Positions 4,681 to 7,499 of a DNA stretch of 7,499 bases are shown piece by piece. Position 1 is the first letter of the stretch. Each line of letters starts with the position of its first letter. Under the pieces are notes generated by a model. The model was not told where the DNA came from. It did not search any database and worked only from the letters and a program-made list of their open reading frames with translations. Location of the stretch: assembly GCA_937868675.1 (NCBI GenBank), contig CALMNJ010000592.1, positions 1 through 7,499 of the forward strand, read 5' to 3'. This stretch comes from an uncultured Bacteroidota bacterium. Its GTDB lineage: Bacteria > Bacteroidota > Bacteroidia > B-17B0 > Aurantibacillaceae. The translations under genes and the position numbers were made by a program.

Positions 4681-7167
4681 ATGAAAAAAATTTGCTTTTC
4701 ACTTTTCTGGCTTGCATGTTTTAGCAATTTGCACAGCCAGAACAAAGCACTGAGCCCATCCGAAATATTGCAGGGCCTTAAAAAACTTAACACGGTAGGG
4801 AGTGTTCTGTATATCGCAGCGCACCCCGACGATGAAAATACCCGGTTGCTGGCTTTTATGGCCAACGAAAAAAAACTACGTACAGCCTACCTTTCGCTAA
4901 CGCGTGGCGATGGTGGCCAAAACCTGATAGGCAAAGAACAGGGTGAAGCGCTGGGTCTCATTCGCACGCAGGAGTTACTGGCTGCACGCCGCACCGATGG
5001 AGCCGAGCAATTTTTTACCCGCGCCAACGATTTTGGTTACAGCAAAAATCCCGAAGAAACCTTCCGGTTCTGGAATCACGACAGCATTTTGTTGGATGTG
5101 GTTTTTACCATTCGCCGATTTAAACCGGACGTGATTGTATGCCGCTTTCCTACTACCGGCGAGGGCGGGCACGGACATCACACGGCATCCGCTATTTTGG
5201 CATTGGAAGCGTTTGATGCCGCCGCCGATCCTGCAAAATTTTCATGGCAGCTTAAATATACCGGAACCTGGAAAAGCAAACGCATTTACTGGAACACTTT
5301 TAACTTTGGCGGCACCAACACCACCTCTCCCAACCAACTTAAAATGGATGTGGGGCTTTACAATGTGTTACTGGCAAAAAACTACGGCGAAATAGCCGCA
5401 GAAAGCCGCTCGATGCACAAGAGCCAGGGCTTTGGTTCGGCACGGCAACGCGGCAGCAGCCTCGAATACTTTAAATTTCTGAAAGGCGACAGCGCTAAAA
5501 AAGACCTGTTTGAATTCATCAACACAAGCTGGAAACGGGTGCCCGCATCCGCCAAAACGGAAGCTCTGATCGCTAAATGCATAAAGGAATTTAAATATGA
5601 AATGCCGGGTGCTTCGGTAAAAGTGCTGACCGAAATATATAAAAGCATTGCTGCTTTGAATGACAAAGATGAGTACACGCGTTATTGGAAAATCCAGAAA
5701 CTGAAAGAAACCGAGCAGCTGATACTGGCATGCACCGGTTTGTGGATAGAGGCTCAGAGTGCCGATTACATTGCCGTAGCGGGCGAACCCCTTGCCCTGA
5801 GCGCACAGATAATTGCCCGTAGCAGTGCTGATGTTGTTTTGAAGAAAATAAATTATGCCGGCGTAAGTGATACCACCATGAATCTTGCTTTGAAGACAAA
5901 CGAACTTTACACATTTAAACGCAGGGAACGAACGCCACCCGAACTTCCTTACTCTACACCCTACTGGTTGCGTAACGAACACAGCGAAGGGCTTTACGCT
6001 GTAAACGATCCCACCCTTATTGGCAAAGCAGAAAATGATGCGGCATTAAATTTTACGTTTCAGATTTCGGTGGCTGGCTTTGACATGACCCTTGTGCGGC
6101 CCCTTGTTTACAAAAATGCTGATCCCGTAAAAGGCGAGGTATATCGTCCGCTTGAAGTGTTGCCACCAGTAGCGGTTAACATTCCCGAAAAAGTGTTTGT
6201 GTTTACAGGCCCCGAAAGCAAAACCATTCAGGTAACGGTAAAAGCCCATGCCAGCGGTGTTTCAGGGTCGCTTGAACTTACCTGCAACGAGGATTTCAGT
6301 ATCCGCATCCCCACTCCCAATTTTACACTCAAAAACAAGAACGATGAAGTGCAGATTGATGCCGTGGTAACGCCGGGCAAAAATGCTGGTAAAGGTTTAT
6401 TACTGGCTTCGGTACGGATAAACACGGCACTCTATGGCAAAAGCATACGCCGCGTGGAGTATGACCACATCCCCTACCAGTTTATGCTGAACGATGCCAC
6501 AGCCAAGCTTGTAAATATTGACCTGCAAAAAAACCGGAACAACATTGCTTATGTACCTGGCGCGGGCGATGAGGTGGAAAGCTGTTTGCGGCAGGCCGGT
6601 TTCGTTGTAACCCGCCTCAGCGACGAGATGCTGGTGAAAGAAGACCTCAGTAGATACGAGGCGGTAGTTACCGGTGTAAGGGCATTTAATACCAACGAAA
6701 AATTGCAGGCGCAGCGTGAAAAACTATTGGAGTACGTTAAAAACGGTGGCAACCTGATTGTGCAATATAACACCAACAGCCGTGTTGGTCCGTTGCAGGC
6801 CAACATTGGCCCTTACCCGTTTAACATTACCCGCGATCGTGTAACGGACGAGTACGCCGAAGTACGATTTACCAATCCATCGCATCCTGCGCTGAACACG
6901 CCAAACAAAATTACACCCGCCGATTTTGAAGGCTGGATACAGGAGCGGGGTATTTATTTTGCCGGCGACCTCGACAAACAATATGAGACATTACTTTCTA
7001 TGAACGATAAAGATGAAAAAGCCCTGGATGGAAGCCTCATTACCGCCAAATATGGAAAAGGAAATTTTGTGTACACCGGTTTGGTGTTTTTCCGTGAACT
7101 GCCTGCGGGTGTGCCGGGAGCTTACAGGTTATTTGCCAACCTGATTGGGCTTCCAAGGAATAATTAA
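4681..7167 (+). CDS. Secreted PIG-L (LmbE-like) family deacetylase with amidotransferase-like C-terminal domain
   Basis: Predicted zinc-dependent de-N-acetylase acting outside the cytoplasm; the family removes acetyl groups from GlcNAc-type sugars and glycoconjugates. The 828-residue product starts with a signal peptide (1-19, ending LHS-Q). The PIG-L domain (about 38-260) has AAHPDDENTRL with H48, D50, D51 and E52, then SLTRGDGGQN (72-81), RTQELLAARR, and GEGGHGHHTAS, where H164 and H167 match the family HxxH. Residues 290-350 look helical. Residues about 355-600 look like beta-sandwich modules, the second beginning VNIPEKVFVFTGPESKTIQVTV. Residues about 618-825 form an alpha/beta domain like a class I glutamine amidotransferase (AYVPGAGDEVESCLRQAGF; EYVKNGGNLIVQY; YGKGNFVYTG) but without the nucleophile Cys in its usual place. 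The start at 4681 is chosen because it opens the signal peptide; an in-frame ATG at 4603 would bury it. Substrate unknown. Confidence 0.92.
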   Translation: MKKICFSLFWLACFSNLHSQNKALSPSEILQGLKKLNTVGSVLYIAAHPDDENTRLLAFMANEKKLRTAYLSLTRGDGGQNLIGKEQGEALGLIRTQELLAARRTDGAEQFFTRANDFGYSKNPEETFRFWNHDSILLDVVFTIRRFKPDVIVCRFPTTGEGGHGHHTASAILALEAFDAAADPAKFSWQLKYTGTWKSKRIYWNTFNFGGTNTTSPNQLKMDVGLYNVLLAKNYGEIAAESRSMHKSQGFGSARQRGSSLEYFKFLKGDSAKKDLFEFINTSWKRVPASAKTEALIAKCIKEFKYEMPGASVKVLTEIYKSIAALNDKDEYTRYWKIQKLKETEQLILACTGLWIEAQSADYIAVAGEPLALSAQIIARSSADVVLKKINYAGVSDTTMNLALKTNELYTFKRRERTPPELPYSTPYWLRNEHSEGLYAVNDPTLIGKAENDAALNFTFQISVAGFDMTLVRPLVYKNADPVKGEVYRPLEVLPPVAVNIPEKVFVFTGPESKTIQVTVKAHASGVSGSLELTCNEDFSIRIPTPNFTLKNKNDEVQIDAVVTPGKNAGKGLLLASVRINTALYGKSIRRVEYDHIPYQFMLNDATAKLVNIDLQKNRNNIAYVPGAGDEVESCLRQAGFVVTRLSDEMLVKEDLSRYEAVVTGVRAFNTNEKLQAQREKLLEYVKNGGNLIVQYNTNSRVGPLQANIGPYPFNITRDRVTDEYAEVRFTNPSHPALNTPNKITPADFEGWIQERGIYFAGDLDKQYETLLSMNDKDEKALDGSLITAKYGKGNFVYTGLVFFRELPAGVPGAYRLFANLIGLPRNN

Positions 7168-7171
7168 CCGG

Positions 7172-7291
7172 ATGAAACCGGAATCAGATCACAAAGACAA
7201 GACGCTGTGGCCGTTTGTATATGCGGCGGTCATCGGCTTTCTGGCTCTCACCATTTTTTTGATGTACGCTTTTACCCGCTATTTTGTATGA
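7172..7291 (+). CDS. 39-residue single-pass membrane protein
   Basis: Short ORF easily missed by gene finders. It begins 4 bp after the deacetylase stop, and its TGA overlaps the symporter ATG as ATGA. The product has a charged N-terminus (MKPESDHKDK), then one hydrophobic segment of about 22 residues (LWPFVYAAVIGFLALTIFLMY) and a short end with TRYFV. With K and D/E before the segment and one R after it, topology is unclear. Tight spacing on both sides and the clean membrane segment argue for a real gene. By analogy with small membrane partners encoded next to some sodium:solute symporters, it may be an accessory subunit or assembly partner of the transporter; this is inference. I do not recognise a named family. 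Confidence 0.72.
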   Translation: MKPESDHKDKTLWPFVYAAVIGFLALTIFLMYAFTRYFV

Positions 7292-7499
7292 GCCCCACCG
7301 ACTGGATCATACTTGTTGTTACCGTACTTGGCATTGTTCTGTACGGCACCTGGAAAAGCCGCGGTACCCGGCGCATCAGCACCTTTTTACTGGCCGACCG
7401 CGAGTTGCCCTGGTACCATGTAGGGCTTTCGGTAATGGCCACACAGGCCAGTGCCATTACTTTTTTATCGGCGCCCGGCCAGGCCTACACCGACGGGAT
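7288..7499 (+). CDS. Sodium:solute symporter (SSS family), N-terminal part
   Basis: Partial: 70 codons to the right edge, so at least 11 further membrane segments are outside. The first segment (residues about 5-21, WIILVVTVLGIVLYGTW) is followed by RRISTFLLADRELPWYHVGLSVMATQASAITFLSAPGQAYTDG. The pattern of a 'FLLADR.LPW' loop then a glycine/serine-rich broken helix is typical of the SSS (SLC5-like) family, which couples sodium entry to import of sugars, sialic acids, amino acids or other solutes. The ATG is fixed by the ATGA overlap with the 39-residue gene, which suggests translational coupling. The substrate cannot be read here. Its place after a secreted deacetylase suggests it imports a deacetylated sugar or a related product, as inference. 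Confidence 0.9.
   Translation, partial: MSPTDWIILVVTVLGIVLYGTWKSRGTRRISTFLLADRELPWYHVGLSVMATQASAITFLSAPGQAYTDG

Noticed and set aside
5368..5982. 204-codon open frame on the minus strand
   Set aside because: Fully within the deacetylase coding region, cysteine- and phenylalanine-rich with no domain pattern; a shadow frame.

Overview
The window reads as a chromosomal segment from a member of the Bacteroidota. The evidence is a TonB-dependent receptor that starts with a carboxypeptidase-regulatory-like domain, gene starts with A/T-rich leaders and no clear Shine-Dalgarno site, candidate promoters resembling the Bacteroidota pattern (TTG, about 20 bases, TAnnTTTG), and secreted proteins whose signal peptides end in -AQ or -SQN. 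Gene content looks like a cytophaga/sphingobacteria-type relative, but I cannot name a genus. I see no insertion sequence, CRISPR array, tRNA or rRNA.

Layout. (1) Bases 1-803, minus strand: the N-terminal 267 residues of an outer-membrane TonB-dependent receptor that runs off the left edge. (2) Bases 804-1132: a divergent intergenic region. On the minus strand it carries a thiamine pyrophosphate (TPP) riboswitch with all conserved blocks, preceded by a candidate promoter and followed by a small hairpin. This makes the receptor a probable thiamine (or thiamine-precursor) importer. (3) Bases 1133-4524, plus strand: dxr (methylerythritol phosphate pathway), rseP (site-2 protease) and an unrecognised 262-residue secreted protein that starts 1 bp after rseP. 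(4) Bases 4525-4680: a gap with a 12-base direct repeat and a candidate promoter. (5) Bases 4681-7499, plus strand: a tight cluster of a secreted 828-residue PIG-L (LmbE-like) deacetylase with a degenerate amidotransferase-like C-terminus, a 39-residue single-pass membrane protein, and the start of a sodium:solute symporter that overlaps it by ATGA and runs off the right edge.

How they fit together. The receptor/riboswitch unit would raise thiamine uptake when intracellular TPP is low. Its divergent neighbour dxr consumes DXP, which is also a precursor of the thiamine thiazole ring; this link is metabolic and no shared control is proven. rseP and the following small gene look translationally coupled. 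The deacetylase, mini-protein and symporter look like one transcription unit for extracytoplasmic de-N-acetylation of a small glycoconjugate and uptake of a product; this is inference from order and domains. The least described parts are the two-insert TPP riboswitch, the rseP-coupled secreted protein, and the 39-residue protein between deacetylase and symporter.
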